DNA of 64,000 nt from Aurelia coerulea (GCA_039566865.1 CM076954.1:11370001-11434000); one strand, 5' to 3'; positions 21,845-32,086 are shown, counted from the stretch's first letter. The notes: generated by a model from the letters alone, not told the origin. Translations and numbers: made by a program.

Positions 21845-24800
21845 TTGAAGATGAACGACCTGGAAAGCTATCGAAGGAGCATTGGCACGTTCAAGGCACA
21901 CCATCTTTCAATGGTGAAGACACCAACGATGACAGGAACGGATTCTAAGAAAAGACTCTCATATAGTACATTGTTTTTAGCTGTCGTAAGTCTTTCTTCA
22001 ATATTATGTTTTTTGGACAAGCGCATCGAGAAGAACCCTGGCCCTCCAAATAAACATTCTCAAGCTTTTGACTACAGAAGTGATGCAGAAAAGATTGCCT
22101 TTCTGAATCTGAAGAAACTTAACATAACATTGATCAAGGTTAAAAGTCATCTTTCGTTCCTTAACATTTGCCGAGAGAACAATGTAATACCCAATGGCCT
22201 AATATCTGACTTTTCTATATCAGCTGCGCAACCATCAGAGGATCTTGATAACAAGTTAAAGACTTTGGCAAATGACAATTCTCTTAAAATTATAGATTTT
22301 ATATTGGATCATTACATGTCTATAATTAGCAAAATGGAGAACGAAAAAGCAGAATTAATAGATACTTTGAAAAATATTACGAGGGACCATGAAAGATTTG
22401 ATTATCTTGTAACCTGTATCCAAGAATTTAATGACCGCGAAGATATGAAGTGCACTGGACGCAAAAAGAAGAAAATCAACAGATTGAAAGAAAACGAACC
22501 GAAACTAGCAGATCTGAAGAATTGTCAAACCAAGAAAAACGATGAAGATTTGTGGATTAGTTCGCTGAACCTTGGCATGACTGAGAAGGAATTTTTAATA
22601 AGTGGAGAGAATATTTGCGATCGACTCATAGATGCAGGAATGAAACTATTGCAAAAGAAATTTCCATTCTTCACATTTCAGTCAGCTTGCTTTAATGATG
22701 AACAACTGGTATATGATCCTTTTCCTACAATTCATATACATCATACTGGTATTAATCACTTTGTGACATCAACTTCTATTGGAGGCGCAGTTAGAGTATT
22801 TGATAGTTTAAACATGGCACCAACAGAGAAACTTATCTCTGAGATCAAGGTTATTTATTCACCGGACCAAGAGGTTTCACCAACTATTATCCATAAGAAA
22901 GTGGCTTCCGCTCAAGAAGGTCAAAATGATTGTGGACTCTTTGCTCTGGCTTATGCTGCTGAGCTAGCTAGAAACGAAGACCCTTCAAGTAAAATTTTCG
23001 ATCAATCAAAGATGAGGCAACATTTCTTTGAATGTTTGGAATCTGGTTTTATCATTTCTTTCCCAATCAAAAGGATAAACGCAACAATGCCAAGAGAAGA
23101 AGAGATTACGAAACAGATACATCCTAATAACAAATGGACATTTCCAAAGAAAACATGTAGTGGATTAACAGACAAGAATTTGAAAAACGATATTCCCTTA
23201 TCAAACCGCTTCTGTATCCTCAACAAACAAAATAAGTATCAAAAAGCAAATAAGACCAGAAAAGAACCCAAAGGACTTAATGATTGTCGTAGAAAAAAGC
23301 CTTTCAAAAATCATCAAAATAAATCCGGAATTTACAACTTATCGAAACATGTAATCACAGAGGACGAAAAGTCAGTCTTAGAATTAGGATTGTCATTCAC
23401 TCCAAGTCAAAAGAACTACAACAAGGAAAAGTTTGTAAACGATATTCACAATTTTATTCGACGACTTAAATTGAAGGAATACTTCTACGAAAGGAATAAC
23501 GAAGACAGCCAAGTACATCCCAAAAAAGACATCGAGAAGAGTACAGGATCGGATCGATCGGATCGTTCAAGACTTAACTGGACAATTAAGAACCCAAACT
23601 GGTATCCTGCAAAGGTAAGAGAAGAGAGGTCGGAAAGCTTAACACAATTCATTGACAACCTGCTAAATGATATAAAACATCATCTGGAACTTCACAAAAA
23701 TAACAACTGGAACAACCTAACGGACGGCCAAAGAAAAGCACTGAATGCACTGTCATCAGATGATTCTATAATAATAAAGCCAGCTGACAAAGGCAACGGT
23801 ATTGTCATCATGGACACAAATGATTACAATGAGGCGTGTTTAGAAACACTAAATAATAAGAACTACTATGAAGACGTTCCAGAAGATCCTAACCCTAACT
23901 ACCGTAGAGAATTAGATGGAATAATCAGTGAGATGAGCAACCTTACCTACATTGGAGAAACAGAGGAGACAAGACTTAGAGAAGGATCAAGAACACCCTG
24001 TTTTTATGGTTTACCTAAGATGCACAAGAGTTTCAACAAATTTCCACCGTTGCGACCGATTTGTAGTGGTTATCAATCATGCACAGCTAGATTATCTGAA
24101 TGGGTTGATAGTTTTTTAAAGCCAGCAGCTATGAAGACAAAATCATACATCAGAGACACAACAGACTTTGTTATGCATATTGAAAGTTTGAACGATAAGG
24201 AGATCAATTTCAATGACGTATTTCTTGTAACGATGGACGTTGCTTCCCTCTATCCAAATATATCACACAAGGAAGGAATATCTGCTTGTGAAAAGGCTCT
24301 TGAACAACGGAAAGACAAGTCAATCCCCTCTTCGTACATATCAAAGCTGATCAATTTCATATTGACAAGCAATACGATGCAATTTTTGAATAAATACTAT
24401 CATCAAATTAAAGGAACTGCGATGGGAACACCGATGGCAGTGAATTATGCTAATTTATTCATGTCAACTTTTGAAGACGAAATGATCGATGCGTACAAGA
24501 AAGAACATGGTCGTGTGCCACTTTCATGGGTCAGATACATAGACGACATATTTTTTCTCTGGAACGACAATATTGAAAGCTTAAACAATTTCCTAGCCTT
24601 TTGTAATTCCTATGCAGAAATCCATGGCTATCAATCAAACATTAAGTTCACCACGGAATATTCTAAAACAGAGGTAGCATTTCTGGATACAAAGATAAAG
24701 ATCATAGATGGAAAAATCATGACAGAACTGTACTGCAAACCAACTTCAACCCACTCTTATCTTCACAGACAGTCTGACCATCCCTTTCACACCATACGTT

Positions 24801-25684
24801 CAAATCCTCTGTCACAATTCATTCGCATAAGAAGAATCTGCCACCTGATACAGGACTATAGAAAACACGCAATCAAGTTCATAAATTTTTATGTCAATCG
24901 TGGTTATTCTATATCTGGTTTAAATAAGATCGCGAAAGAAGTCGAAGAAAAGGACAGAACATCACTCCTGAATGGACAAGTACAAAACAATAGCCCAAAT
25001 AAAGATCGAATACCACTAGTAATTAACTGGCACAGGAAGTTTAAAGGACTAGCTAAGGTACTCCATAGAAATTACGAGTTAATGATTCATGGAGACCCAA
25101 ATATGAGGAATATATTTTCAAATGCTCCCATGATCGCATATCGTCGGAACCCTAATATCCGCTCTAAATTAGTCAAATCTGATACAAAACAGTCAAAATC
25201 ATACGGAGAAAGCATAAGATGCACCCAAAAGAACACCAAAAAACGAGGACGTCCTTGCAAACTATGTCCACATATGGGACAAACAAATAAGTTAAAAAAT
25301 GAAATGTCAGGAAAAGTCTCAAACATTTCTGGAGGTACTTGTCAAAGCAAGAATGTAATTTACGCGGCAGAATGCAACAAACATAACACTCTTTACGTCG
25401 GCTACACTTCTACTTCAGTAAGCCAAAGATTTAACAAACATAGAAGTGATTCTAGGAATGATCCAACAGCAACGGAACTCGGAAGGCATTTCTTTAATAG
25501 CCAAGATTGCACATTCGATAAGAACTTAAAAGTGCATATTTTGCAGAAAGTGGAAGGAAACGAAGCAGACCTAGGCAACTTTGAGGACAAATGGATTGCT
25601 AGATTGGACACAAAAGAACCCAATGGAATGAACAGCGCAATGGGTGAACTCGCAAAAACACACTATAAACTTTTCCCGAATTAA
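21845..25684 (+). CDS. Penelope RT/GIY-YIG polyprotein with 2A-like motif and Ulp1 protease
   Basis: 1279 residues, no breaks. Domains in order: a hydrophobic stretch and RIEKNPGP 2A-like motif (about 43-67); a helical, charged linker (about 80-230); a Ulp1/C48 cysteine protease (about 235-405) with His305 (INHFV), Asp320 (VFDSLN), Gln357 and Cys363 (QNDCGLFALAYA); a basic linker; then the Penelope RT (about 500-1080) with KPADKGNGIVIM, FYGLPKMHK, motif A TMDVASLYPNI (Asp798), GTAMGTPMAVNYANLF and catalytic RYIDDIFFLW (Asp900/901). A CKLC...C linker and a GIY-YIG nuclease (about 1170-1250; VIYAAEC, LYVGYT, QRFNKHRS) follow. The RT and nuclease make cDNA at a nicked target. A role of the protease in cutting the polyprotein or host SUMO/ubiquitin-like tags is inference. 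Usual Penelope ORFs are shorter; the extra length is the first ~450 residues. ATG 21845 and a second ATG two codons later are both possible starts. Confidence 0.92.
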   Translation: MKMNDLESYRRSIGTFKAHHLSMVKTPTMTGTDSKKRLSYSTLFLAVVSLSSILCFLDKRIEKNPGPPNKHSQAFDYRSDAEKIAFLNLKKLNITLIKVKSHLSFLNICRENNVIPNGLISDFSISAAQPSEDLDNKLKTLANDNSLKIIDFILDHYMSIISKMENEKAELIDTLKNITRDHERFDYLVTCIQEFNDREDMKCTGRKKKKINRLKENEPKLADLKNCQTKKNDEDLWISSLNLGMTEKEFLISGENICDRLIDAGMKLLQKKFPFFTFQSACFNDEQLVYDPFPTIHIHHTGINHFVTSTSIGGAVRVFDSLNMAPTEKLISEIKVIYSPDQEVSPTIIHKKVASAQEGQNDCGLFALAYAAELARNEDPSSKIFDQSKMRQHFFECLESGFIISFPIKRINATMPREEEITKQIHPNNKWTFPKKTCSGLTDKNLKNDIPLSNRFCILNKQNKYQKANKTRKEPKGLNDCRRKKPFKNHQNKSGIYNLSKHVITEDEKSVLELGLSFTPSQKNYNKEKFVNDIHNFIRRLKLKEYFYERNNEDSQVHPKKDIEKSTGSDRSDRSRLNWTIKNPNWYPAKVREERSESLTQFIDNLLNDIKHHLELHKNNNWNNLTDGQRKALNALSSDDSIIIKPADKGNGIVIMDTNDYNEACLETLNNKNYYEDVPEDPNPNYRRELDGIISEMSNLTYIGETEETRLREGSRTPCFYGLPKMHKSFNKFPPLRPICSGYQSCTARLSEWVDSFLKPAAMKTKSYIRDTTDFVMHIESLNDKEINFNDVFLVTMDVASLYPNISHKEGISACEKALEQRKDKSIPSSYISKLINFILTSNTMQFLNKYYHQIKGTAMGTPMAVNYANLFMSTFEDEMIDAYKKEHGRVPLSWVRYIDDIFFLWNDNIESLNNFLAFCNSYAEIHGYQSNIKFTTEYSKTEVAFLDTKIKIIDGKIMTELYCKPTSTHSYLHRQSDHPFHTIRSNPLSQFIRIRRICHLIQDYRKHAIKFINFYVNRGYSISGLNKIAKEVEEKDRTSLLNGQVQNNSPNKDRIPLVINWHRKFKGLAKVLHRNYELMIHGDPNMRNIFSNAPMIAYRRNPNIRSKLVKSDTKQSKSYGESIRCTQKNTKKRGRPCKLCPHMGQTNKLKNEMSGKVSNISGGTCQSKNVIYAAECNKHNTLYVGYTSTSVSQRFNKHRSDSRNDPTATELGRHFFNSQDCTFDKNLKVHILQKVEGNEADLGNFEDKWIARLDTKEPNGMNSAMGELAKTHYKLFPN

Positions 25685-25759
25685 CAGCATCTTATGTATG
25701 TATTCCTTATTTCGAGTTTTATGTTCTTATGACTTATTCTTTTCGTAATTAGCAATCTA

Positions 25760-25933
25760 CGCCGCATTATCAGAATCAGAAATTCCACGGACATTTGTAG
25801 AACTCTTAAATCGAATTTATAATTCTTTCCTTTATCGTTATGGTACACTCTTATAATCTATTAACATTGTGACTGAAGAAGATCTACATAAGATCGAAAT
25901 ATTTCACTGAAAAGTTCTTGTTTTTCTTGACTC

Positions 25934-25937
<4 letters not shown>
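25760..25937. repeat. Penelope-like element right inverted repeat
   Basis: Exact inverted partner of 21658-21835; it begins 75 bases after the ORF stop. It contains the hammerhead-like core described separately. Confidence 0.92.
25868..25912 (+). ncRNA. Hammerhead-ribozyme-like core (candidate)
   Basis: GTGACTGAAGAAGATC, a loop, then GATCGAAATATTTC reads as a CUGANGA box, a GATC/GATC stem II and a GAAA box, followed by TTTC-ACT-GAAA, which could form a short stem III. Penelope-like elements are known to carry hammerhead motifs in their terminal repeats. I could not find a convincing stem I partner or cleavage site, so activity is doubtful. An inverted copy is in the left repeat. Confidence 0.4.

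Positions 25938-26014
<77 letters not shown>
25933..26014. repeat. (ATT)n microsatellite
   Basis: About 27 ATT units immediately after the Penelope-like element and before the 3' side of LINE copy F. Confidence 0.95.
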
Positions 26015-26015
<1 letters not shown>

Positions 26016-26159
26016 GTCAAAATTGTTTCTGTTCTTGTTTTATTGTGTCCACTACTCTGCTGGCACATGTCTAGGCAGATTTCTTGATGTTGCTGTTGAT
26101 GAATTTAACTATTTTTTTCTACTTTTGTCTAAAATAATATATCATTTTTTTCCATAGTT

Positions 26160-27200
26160 TTATTTTCTTTCATAAAATGTTTTAACAATCTCGCAGTTTT
26201 GGCTGAGTACCCATTTCTGACATTGTTCGATTACTAATGCTGCCTCATTCTCTCCTTCACACAATCCCTTTATTTGGCTTTCCAATTGCTTGCTGTAACA
26301 GCCTAGAAAGTCGAATACAACATTGATTTGATCTATTTCGTATCCTCGATTTAACCGTTCCAATGACCTTCTCATATCGGAATACTTGTCCTGCTTTTCT
26401 TTTTCTCTTTTTGCAACACGTCCAGGTGCACAGATAGTTCCCTCTATCAAACTAATCTTTCTTGCTTCTTTGTCGATTATAAGTATATCAGGCCTGATCG
26501 CATTGTTACTTGGTCTTTTGTCTAAATGCATCGGTATATCCCACATAATCTTAGCACGGTCATTTTCAATGCTTGCATGAGGTAATGCTTGCTTGTACCA
26601 TGGAATTCCATAATTGCTTCCATCAAACTCAAACTTTGCTCGTATTAGATGATACACTGGTCTTAACATTTTATCGTGTCTTGCCTTGTAGAGTGTTTGT
26701 GTTATTGCTGAACAGGAACTCAGCAAATGAGCAACTGTTTCTTCTGCTTGTTTACATAAGCTGCATGTCGTATTTGCCGTTTCCATCTTTAATTTATACC
26801 TTGAATATGCTTTGGTAGGTAGTAACTGCTGCCTTATTGATTCATTTGTTGACAAAACTATATCTGGGATGTTTTTCCAGCTTTGAAGAATGGTTCTACT
26901 CTTCTTTGATATTTCATCATTATCCAGCATCGAAACTGTGTAGAATCCTAACCAAGGTTGGTTTCTAACTCTTTCTTCATATAATCGTTGGAGGATAGCT
27001 CCTAGTTTTCGCTGGATTGATTTATAGTTGTCATCTTTGAACTCCACTGTTTCTTGTTCATACTGTAATACAGTCATCCCATCCACAAAGCATAAGTTAT
27101 CAGCTTTAAAATGTTCTTTCGCGTACCTTTGTGCCTCGACAAAAATCGATTTGGATTTCTTTTTGCTTTTGTAATGTTGAAACGAGCGAACTAGCTTCAT
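26160..27200 (-). pseudogene. LINE copy F: CCHC plus restriction-like endonuclease
   Basis: A 346-residue open frame on the minus strand, the C-terminal third of a LINE protein. It has CSLCKQAEETVAHLLSSC (C146, C149, H158, C163), ARHDKM (about 173-178), then RPDILIIDKEARKISLIEG, the PD-(D/E)xK nuclease core. It is related to copy E but clearly a different lineage. The RT domain is missing (5' truncation near (ATT)n at 27228). The frame itself has no stops. R4/Dong-type LINEs with this nuclease are known to insert in TAA repeats, which fits the position between two (ATT)n tracts. Confidence 0.8.
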
Positions 27201-27217
27201 TCTTGGATCTTTACTAG

Positions 27218-27227
<10 letters not shown>

Positions 27228-27285
<58 letters not shown>
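27228..27285. repeat. (ATT)n microsatellite
   Basis: About 19 ATT units at the 5'-truncated side of LINE copy F. Confidence 0.95.
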
Positions 27286-27329
27286 CAAGTCAATTACTGT
27301 AAGGTAGAAATAATAGGGAAATTTGCCCG

Positions 27330-27530
27330 TGGATACCCTGTAAAGCGTTTTTAAGGTTTCTCGAAGGAACTTTCTCGAGAAGATCCCTTGTAAAATCTGA
27401 ACGGAGTGGCCCGACCGATCTCAAGCAGGTAAATTTTAATATATATTTGAACATGTCCATTGTTAAGTGATATATTTGTCAATATCGTTGCCTTGACACA
27501 CATGAAGCAGTAGCCTTTCAAATCTGAATT
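27330..27530. mobile_element. 'GGTGAGTCA'-family fragment
   Basis: TTAAGGTTTCTCGAAGG, TTCTCGAGAAGATCCC and GGTAAATTTTAATATATATT correspond to the interior of the elements at 39769-41035 and 43618-44246. No termini. Confidence 0.45.
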
Positions 27531-28136
27531 CTCACACGAGGGGCATTTCACTCATTCGAAAAGGCGCACGAGAGTTTTCGGGAAGAAAGGAGTTTTACGT
27601 AATTTTGATGGATTTTTCATATAAACAAAAGGATTTTTGCGAAAGGTGTACGAGATTTTCTCGGAGTAAAATGCCCCTCGGAATCATCCGGTACGTCGAG
27701 CCACTGCCCTGCAAAAACCATCGTAGTTTGTTCTAAATTAAGAATTGTTCGAAAGCATTTAAGAATTGTTTAAGAATTAAGAATTTAAGAATTAAGAACA
27801 GGACCTAGAACAATTAAGAATTGTTCTAAAAAGGCCTTTGCCTGAAATAGAAGTGAGTGGTTCAATTTGTTCCAATTTTAAACCTTTTAATTGTTAAGGT
27901 AATGTCTTTTGTAATGAAAAATTAATCGCTAGGATATAGATATTCCTTCAACTGAATGAAAAGAATGAAAATGAAGTCTAATGTTGAAAATTAACCTATA
28001 TCAAACTGAAACGAAATCTATATGCCACTGCACTGCCATCTTTGCGCTATTTTGGTGAATTTGGAAATGCAATTTTTACTACTTTCTCGTTTCAGAGAAT
28101 GTGATTTTTTATTAATATTTTATGTCTTTTTCTTAG
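27531..28136. other. NUP214 intron, nothing recognised
   Basis: Contains a short tandem of AAGAATTGTT/AAGAATTAAG words near 27730-27830. Ends in the acceptor TTTTTCTTAG. Confidence 0.4.
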
Positions 28137-28185
28137 AGCCTGAACGAGTGCTTCTTTGCCAAAGGACAGCTCACAACAGAATCAG
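28137..28185 (+). CDS. NUP214: NUP214 exon, beta-propeller
   Basis: A 49-base exon between TTTTTCTTAG and G|GTTTGT. It reads SLNECFFAKGQLTTES plus one base. It lines up with human PFAYHKLLKDAG and has just the phase needed to join 13287 (phase 0) to 28915 (phase 1). It was found by phase and weak homology, so it is less secure than its neighbours. Confidence 0.65.
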
Positions 28186-28729
28186 GTTTGTTTGTAAAAG
28201 TTAATTGCCTTCTTCTGTGACTGACGTGCATGGCAGTTAACTGCCATACACAATGTACAGGAAATATTACTATGCTCCTTCTAGCAGTGTTCATTGCAGT
28301 ACAGCACACGCGTATTGTTTTGGAGATCAAAGTTTGATTAGTTCTTATTTGAAGGATATTTTTCACGCTGTGCAAGAAACCCTATCTGAGCACATCAAAT
28401 GAAAGAAATTTGGCAGGGATTCAGCCAATTATCATTTTTCCTAGAAAATGCCCTTTTGGGCTGCAAGTTTTTTATCCAACGCAAAGGTCACGTCAGAAGA
28501 TCTGTTTGCAACATCTTTCGCCATGAACAATCTAAAAGTTGAGTTAATTGAGATTAAGCCAGTGTTAAGTCGTACAAATGATAAAATTTGTCTCTAAACA
28601 AACCTATATTCTCAAGTAGCTTGATCTAGACTAACCCATCGTACGTCACAAATAAGTTTATTTAGTTTCAGCTTCGATATGACTTGTTTGATATAATGTT
28701 GATCAACCTGTTTATACACTATTCACACT

Positions 28730-28852
28730 GGCTCAAACCAGTTTATCTAAACCAGGTTCAATTTTAACCAATCAAATGCATTCAATTTGTTGGATTGACC
28801 AATTTTAGAAGGTCCCATTTGATAACCTGGTTTTGTTTAAGCTGGTTTAACC
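28730..28852. repeat. Foldback repeat (~120 bp)
   Basis: GGCTCAAACCAG...AAACCAGG pairs with CCTGGTTTT...CTGGTTTAACC. A small MITE-like hairpin just upstream of an exon. Confidence 0.55.
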
Positions 28853-28914
28853 TGCAGGTGGGAATGAAATATAGTTTGGAATATGGTTGAATGAAAGAAT
28901 TTTATTCATTTCAG

Positions 28915-29064
28915 GCGTTACTGCAAGGGAACTGAAATGGCATCCAGAAGATCCAGAATCAGCGCTCGTTTGTCTTTCCAATGGCAGTGTTTCCCAGATC
29001 AAGATAGTCAACCAATCAGCTCACATCATATTCACTTTGCCGCAAGGGTCCAAATGCTTCTCAG
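28915..29064 (+). CDS. NUP214: NUP214 exon, beta-propeller
   Basis: Acceptor TTCATTTCAG, donor CTCAG|GTATAA. VTARELKWHPEDPESALVCL, then SNGSVSQIKI, matches [22 protein letters not shown] of human NUP214. A diverged, partial repeat of part of this exon (GGCAGTGTTTC...CAAGAT, then AACCAATCAG) follows at about 29105-29175 in the intron. Confidence 0.88.
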
Positions 29065-29663
29065 GTATAAAATGTTAGGTTCAACCATTGTCTCTTTTTC
29101 TAAGGGCAGTGTTTCGCAGCTCAAGATTGTTAACCAATCAGTTCAAATCACTTTGCTGCAAGGGCCCAAGTGCTCAAATGAGGCAACTACATTGCATTTA
29201 CAATGCTGAGTTGATTTACAATGCTGAGTTGATGACACTTATTTGCACCATAAGTATGGCAGAGCAGGAATTATTCCGTTTCCTTAATACCATCATTTAT
29301 CAGGCACAAAGGGTTCAAAATATCCCGAATATTGCGCTCAAGGTTGTGAAAATTTGACTTACTGAATCCAACACGTAACTGCGTTAGGATGGATGAACTT
29401 TTGGATCACGGACACGATGGAACCTTGGAAGTGGACGGATAATTGAAAATAATTGTTTCTTTGAAATGTTCAGAGAGTTGGATTGCTTATACTCTGCATC
29501 GAGCTATTCCCCTTCCAAATGATTTGAAGTGAGGCAACTAAAAAAGAATTGAAAGCGTGTTTGAACAGCCAGTAGGTCAAATGAACCTTTAATTAATTCA
29601 TTTCTATATTTGCTTTGACTTCGAATGTGCTTATTTTAAATGATGGTCGTTTTTACGCTGTAG

Positions 29664-29734
29664 TTGATTGGAGTACAAGAGGAAAGAACTTCGCTGCAGG
29701 ACAAGAAGATGGCAGATTGATGCTGTATGATAGG
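29664..29734 (+). CDS. NUP214: NUP214 exon, beta-propeller
   Basis: Acceptor TTTTTACGCTGTAG, donor AGG|GTAGTG. The split codon from 29064 completes VDWSTRGKNFAAGQEDGRLM, the counterpart of VCWSPKGKQLAVGKQNGTV. Confidence 0.88.
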
Positions 29735-29866
29735 GTAGTGTATTTTGTGGACTTCTTACACTGGAAGACAATAGCTATATCTGTTTGTCATTGTATACAT
29801 AGATATTGAGCCAAAAATTGGATCAAGCGCCAAGACATTTATGTAGAGTTATATAACTTATTTGAA

Positions 29867-30519
29867 TAACCCTATCAAGCCTAGGAGGGGGGGGGGCGAA
29901 CCAGCCCCCCTAGCGGCTTTTCTTCTTTGAATTTTTACAAAATGCAATTGAAACTTAGAATTTTTCTGACTTTTGATTTTCATCCTTCTTATAATTAAAA
30001 ATCTACTTTAAAAAAAATTTAATTCATTCCAGGGGGTAAACACGATCAATTTTTGAGAGATGTCTGTGCAAAATTTCAATAAATGCTAATGAAATCTACA
30101 GCAAATGCAGGAAAGCAATGAAATTCGAGGAATATATGCTACTTTTGATTCTCTATCCAACGACATAATTTGTTTGTTATTTAACGTATGATTATGCGTA
30201 CTTTTTTTCTTCTACTAATTTTTCTTTTCAAAGCAAAAGTTATTCAACCATAGAATACACTAAAATTGGACTGATGTCCTTGCTGCCTTCCGTTTTCTCA
30301 CAATCAACGATTGAAGATTTTTAGTACTGAACCACGTCATGAGCATGTCACGTGAAATAACTAAAAATAAATTTCAACTTGGGGTTCAGCTCATGATGTA
30401 CTATACACATGCCAAGTTTCAAGGCTCTACGTTGTCCATAACAGAAATAAAACGGGGGGGGGGGTTTAATCAGCCCTAGTCTTCCTAGAGCATCAAATAC
30501 CCTAGTCCTGATAGGGTTA
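29867..30519. mobile_element. TIR MITE, TAACCCTATCA ends
   Basis: Left TAACCCTATCAAGCCTAGG and right CCTAGTCCTGATAGGGTTA are inverted. Long G runs lie inside each end (29887 and 30454). No transposase; in a NUP214 intron. Confidence 0.6.
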
Positions 30520-30658
30520 AAGAAGCGAAATTCTCCCCACATGGTAGCCTATTTTCTCGATTGTAAGAGTTTAGTTAGAAAATTAGATGGTTTTCTTGTC
30601 ATTGTCTAACTTGGCAAAATGACTACTCATTGAATTGATACTGAATTTCCCATTGCAG

Positions 30659-30719
30659 AAAATGGTACTGAAGAAAGAATTGCCATGTCCAGAGGAATTT
30701 CGTGGCACGAAACACCAGC
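30659..30719 (+). CDS. NUP214: NUP214 exon, beta-propeller
   Basis: Acceptor CCCATTGCAG, donor CAGC|GTAAGT. KMVLKKELPCPEEFRGTKHQ corresponds to LQEKKVIPCPPFYESDHPV. Confidence 0.85.
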
Positions 30720-32086
30720 GTAAGTCTTCAATACATTTTCTTTTATACACGAATTCCACTACATTACAAACATTTACTCAGCTCTACGCTCAGAAGAATT
30801 ACTGTATAGTCAATACGATAGACGACTGCACTAAAGATGACCCAAAACAATTGGAAACATTTTGTATGCACCCAAATGCATCTTGCAATGAATGAGAAAG
30901 CCTTACCCACCAATGAATCGGGGATACGGGATTGGCGGGATCAGTATGGAAAGAAGAACGCAAGGAATCTTCGTAATATTTTTCTTGCCCCATCTCTATT
31001 GCAGTTTACAGTTACAATCTAATACACCTTACAAAAAAGAATATATTAACATTATGATGAAGAATAACACCACATTTACGACAAGAACAAGACGAGACGA
31101 TACCACATGGTGTGTGTACATGCACGTTTCCCCTGCAGCCAAACGAGAAACGAAGCAAAACAAAGAAACACAAAATTGAAAACGCATGGCTAAAATGGGG
31201 AAGGGAACGGTGCAGCTTTTCAGTTGCTTCTACTGTGTACAAACAAACGAGAGCTAATGAAGTCAGCTGTTGTGTTTGCTTTTATGTTTTCTATAGATGC
31301 TATCAGTTTTTATTTGTTCGAAAAATCGTCAAAATCTTCATTCCCATGCAGTAATAGAGCAAGTAAGCCATCTTCATTAACATCATATACAGTATATCAA
31401 TTCCATAGAAAACAGCAATATTATAGACTCTGTCAAGGAGGAAAGTAAGTAAGTATCTATTTGCCATTAAATAAACGGGAAATCTACATTTTTTCAAACT
31501 AAAAATAGATACACTTCAATTTTTATTACAAATCAGTAAAAACCAATAAAAACACCCGTAATTGTGGTGGCAGGGATAGCATTAAAAAGGTCAAATCGAC
31601 CTTATTTCCATAATGGTCCCCTCAGAGGTGGTTGCTTAAATGAAAATATAGGATTGTTGGAAAGAAAGAAGAATAACAGATAATATGAATAAAAACTTTA
31701 AAGTGCTTTTTGATGAAATGTAATTTGTAGGCGGCTTCTGAGATTGGCATATTCATGGTAGAGCAGCATGAAATCGGCTGTATCTTCTTCACCGTCATTG
31801 GATAAACACATTGGAACATGTGTCTGGAAATTTCGTTTGGAACTTATTATGGTCCTCAAGTTACTGGAACCAACTCTTAATTGGATAAAATGCGTAGACC
31901 ATTAGGAGCATGTATTCCAAAGTCTCCCATTTTCTCGGTCTAATCACTTTGATCAAATTAGATAAAGAAATTAAAAAAGATGCAGATTGCCGCATATTTT
32001 CCTTACGGTTATTCAATTCATTGAAAGTAGGTTGCTGAAATATTCTGCTAAGTTTTAAAAAACAATTATTACTTGTTCTCTTATAG
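30720..32086. other. NUP214 intron, nothing recognised
   Basis: AT-rich, no clear mobile element or RNA gene. Short frames on both strands look like chance. Confidence 0.4.

Larger units (their letters stand above)
21658..25937 (+). mobile_element. Penelope-like element, full length, inverted ends
   Basis: A 4.28-kb unit is bounded by perfect 178-bp inverted repeats (21658-21835 and 25760-25937) enclosing one intact ORF (21845-25684). Penelope-like elements carry direct or inverted terminal repeats, an RT related to telomerase, and a GIY-YIG nuclease; all are present here. The left side borders TTAGGG/(ATT)n, and the right end runs into (ATT)n at 25933, so the insertion lies in or next to a microsatellite. 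Identical ends and an unbroken ORF indicate a recent insertion. The element is a likely source of active copies. Confidence 0.9.

Noticed and set aside
29088..29180. A further NUP214 exon after 29064
   Set aside because: It is a partial, diverged repeat of the preceding exon without splice sites in phase; 29064 joins well to 29664.
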